Source: an uncultured Blautia sp.
Lineage (GTDB): Bacteria; Bacillota; Clostridia; Lachnospirales; Lachnospiraceae
DNA: 21,919 nt
Assembly: GCA_900765525.1 (NCBI GenBank)
Contig: CAAFRY010000055.1
Span: 1 to 21,919, forward strand
Reading direction: 5' to 3'
Below the pieces are notes generated by a model. The model was not told where the DNA came from. It saw nothing but the letters and a program-made list of their open reading frames with translations, and searched no databases. Both the position numbers and the translations under genes were made by a program. Shown here one piece after another: positions 20,808 to 21,919 of the stretch (the stretch's first letter is position 1; the number at the start of each line of letters is the position of its first letter).

Positions 20808-21817
20808 ATGGTAAGCAATATCTAAAAAATCAACTGCCTGTTATATTTCTCCATCTTCTGGGCATGTCTGCACTTGCTCTTTTTTTGATTGCAAGCGGAA
20901 ATGATATACAGACCGTTTTATTTATTTCGATTGTCTGGCTGCTTGTCCTCACCATATGTCTGCTGTCTTTTTATCTTACACGAAAAAGACGTCTCAATAA
21001 ATTGCTGGACATGGCCCAGCAATTAGAGGAACGGTATCTGCTGCCTGAAATTATGCAGGTGCCGGAAAGAGCTGAGGAACAGGTATTCTATCAGATTATG
21101 AAAATGGCTGAAAAATCCATGCTGGAACGGATAGGCCTGGTACAGAGGGAGCGAAAAGAATATAAAGAATACATTGAGCAATGGATACACGAAATAAAGA
21201 CTCCTATTACAGCTATGAAACTGATTTGTGAAAATAACCGCTACCCTTTTACCAGGGATTTCATGGCAGAATTGGAAAAGGTTAATCGCTTCACAGAGCA
21301 GGCTCTTTATTACGCCCGCAGTGAACATACGGAAAAAGATTATTCTATCCGTGAAATCAATCTTGGCCATGTAGTACATGCTGCCATTGCAGATAATAAA
21401 TATCTTTTGCGGCAAAACCATGTGGCCATTACAATAGACCCTATGGAACACAGCGTTTATACGGATGACAAGTGGGTACGCTTTATTTTAGACCAGATTA
21501 TCAGTAACGGGGTAAAATACCGCAGAGCCCGGCCAACCTTACATTTCTTTACTGTCAAAGAAAATGACAAAATTATTTTGTCTGTGGAGGACAACGGCAT
21601 AGGCATACCGCAAAGCGATTTGCCTCGTGTATTTGAAAAAGGGTTTACTGGCCAAAACGGACGAAGGATTCACAGTTCTACCGGAATTGGCCTGTACCTT
21701 TGCAAGCGTCTTTGCGATAAGCTTGGAATAGGAATATCTGTCAATTCCCAAGGCAAAGGAACTATCCTTTCTCTGTCCTTTCCTATCAATGATTTTATTA
21801 ACGGAGCGCAGGGCTGA
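20804..21817 (+). CDS. Intramembrane-sensing (BceS-like) histidine kinase
   Basis: A membrane kinase of 337 residues. Two N-terminal helices (about 10-31 and 37-58) are joined by a loop of only about five residues, the hallmark of BceS-type intramembrane-sensing kinases, which usually detect peptide antibiotics through a partner ABC transporter. The H-box is QWIHEIKTPITAMKL with His129, the N-box DQIISNGVKYR with Asn235, and the ATP lid has VEDNGIGIPQSDLPRVFEKG then TGIGLYLCKRL. It overlaps the regulator by 4 bases. The typical bceAB transporter genes do not follow within the window; tandem hairpins and a T6 run come 24-82 bases after the stop, so the transcript may end here. Confidence 0.94.
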   Translation: MNGKQYLKNQLPVIFLHLLGMSALALFLIASGNDIQTVLFISIVWLLVLTICLLSFYLTRKRRLNKLLDMAQQLEERYLLPEIMQVPERAEEQVFYQIMKMAEKSMLERIGLVQRERKEYKEYIEQWIHEIKTPITAMKLICENNRYPFTRDFMAELEKVNRFTEQALYYARSEHTEKDYSIREINLGHVVHAAIADNKYLLRQNHVAITIDPMEHSVYTDDKWVRFILDQIISNGVKYRRARPTLHFFTVKENDKIILSVEDNGIGIPQSDLPRVFEKGFTGQNGRRIHSSTGIGLYLCKRLCDKLGIGISVNSQGKGTILSLSFPINDFINGAQG

Positions 21818-21840
21818 CAAACAGGTGCGGAATAAAAAAA

Positions 21841-21899
21841 TGCCTACGGCATCTCAACTCCCCTGCCCCTCAATCTTGAGGGGTAAGGGCTTGTTTTTT
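21841..21899 (+). terminator. Tandem hairpins and terminator after the BceS-like kinase
   Basis: A small TGCC-TAC-GGCA hairpin (21841-21851) follows an A7 run. A second stem, CCCCTCAA (21866-21873) with TTGAGGGG (21876-21883), may be extended by outer CCC/GGG and CAA/TTG pairs. T6 follows at 21894-21899. This fits a rho-independent terminator. Two consecutive hairpins in AT-poor sequence also recall the subterminal hairpins of IS200/IS605-type elements, but no transposase is visible before the window ends. Confidence 0.6.
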
Positions 21900-21919
21900 G
21901 CCTTACTTTCCTTCATAAT

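Overview
The window looks like chromosome of a strictly anaerobic, low-to-mid GC Gram-positive Clostridium relative, most likely Lachnospiraceae (Blautia/Ruminococcus/Dorea-like). This is inferred from strong AGGAGG-type ribosome binding sites on nearly every gene, anaerobe-type proteins (rubrerythrin, ferredoxin-type aldo/keto reductase, siroheme reductase), a BirA-controlled bioY-bioB-bioD-bioA operon and lantibiotic-type two-component/ABC cassettes. No rRNA, tRNA, CRISPR array, prophage or complete insertion sequence was seen. No gene-free stretch exceeds 300 bases.

Layout. 1-239 (-): 5' part of a glycosyltransferase-like gene cut by the window edge. 369-1505 (-): aldo/keto reductase with two C-terminal 4Fe-4S motifs, behind a promoter with the 19-bp spacer and dyad typical of MerR-family control. 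1800-3146 (+): CHAD protein whose N-terminal part looks like a decayed Ppx/GppA-type HD domain. 3278-3937 (-) and 4154-5518 (+): a Crp/Fnr regulator divergent from a MATE exporter. 5478-5963 (-): an unrecognised protein with a possible internal repeat, overlapping the MATE 3' end. 6115-6723 (+): rubrerythrin. 6991-8355 (+): NCS2 purine permease with a structured leader and a strong terminator. 8444-8521 (+): possible 25-residue membrane micropeptide, directly before a stand-alone siroheme sulfite/nitrite-type reductase (8542-10092).

10197-13709 (+) is a self-contained response regulator / ABC ATPase / ABC permease / histidine kinase cassette of the peptide-antibiotic sensing and immunity type. 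The permease carries a one-base frameshift in a T run. Three tandem 11-bp repeats before the ATPase are the likely regulator site. 13700-17129 (-) is the biotin operon bioY-bioB-bioD-bioA, with a 14-bp perfect BirA-type dyad over its -35 box. Its BioB has Ser where the E. coli enzyme has Cys97, and an extra nearby Cys. There is no bioF, bioW, bioC or bioH here, so the operon covers uptake plus the last three steps.

17390-19067 (-) holds a WYL/YafY-type regulator followed by a GyrI-like effector-binding protein. The GyrI-like gene is bracketed by two same-orientation copies of a ~50-bp palindromic repeat, and a third partial copy lies at 20085. 19256-19891 (-) is endonuclease III. 19977-21817 (+) is a second, BceRS-like two-component system under a near-consensus promoter, followed by tandem hairpins. 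No transporter gene follows within the window.

The best candidates for something not fully described are the BioB variant, the palindromic repeat family around the GyrI-like gene, the HD-derived/CHAD protein, the micropeptide before the siroheme reductase, and the internally repeated unknown protein.
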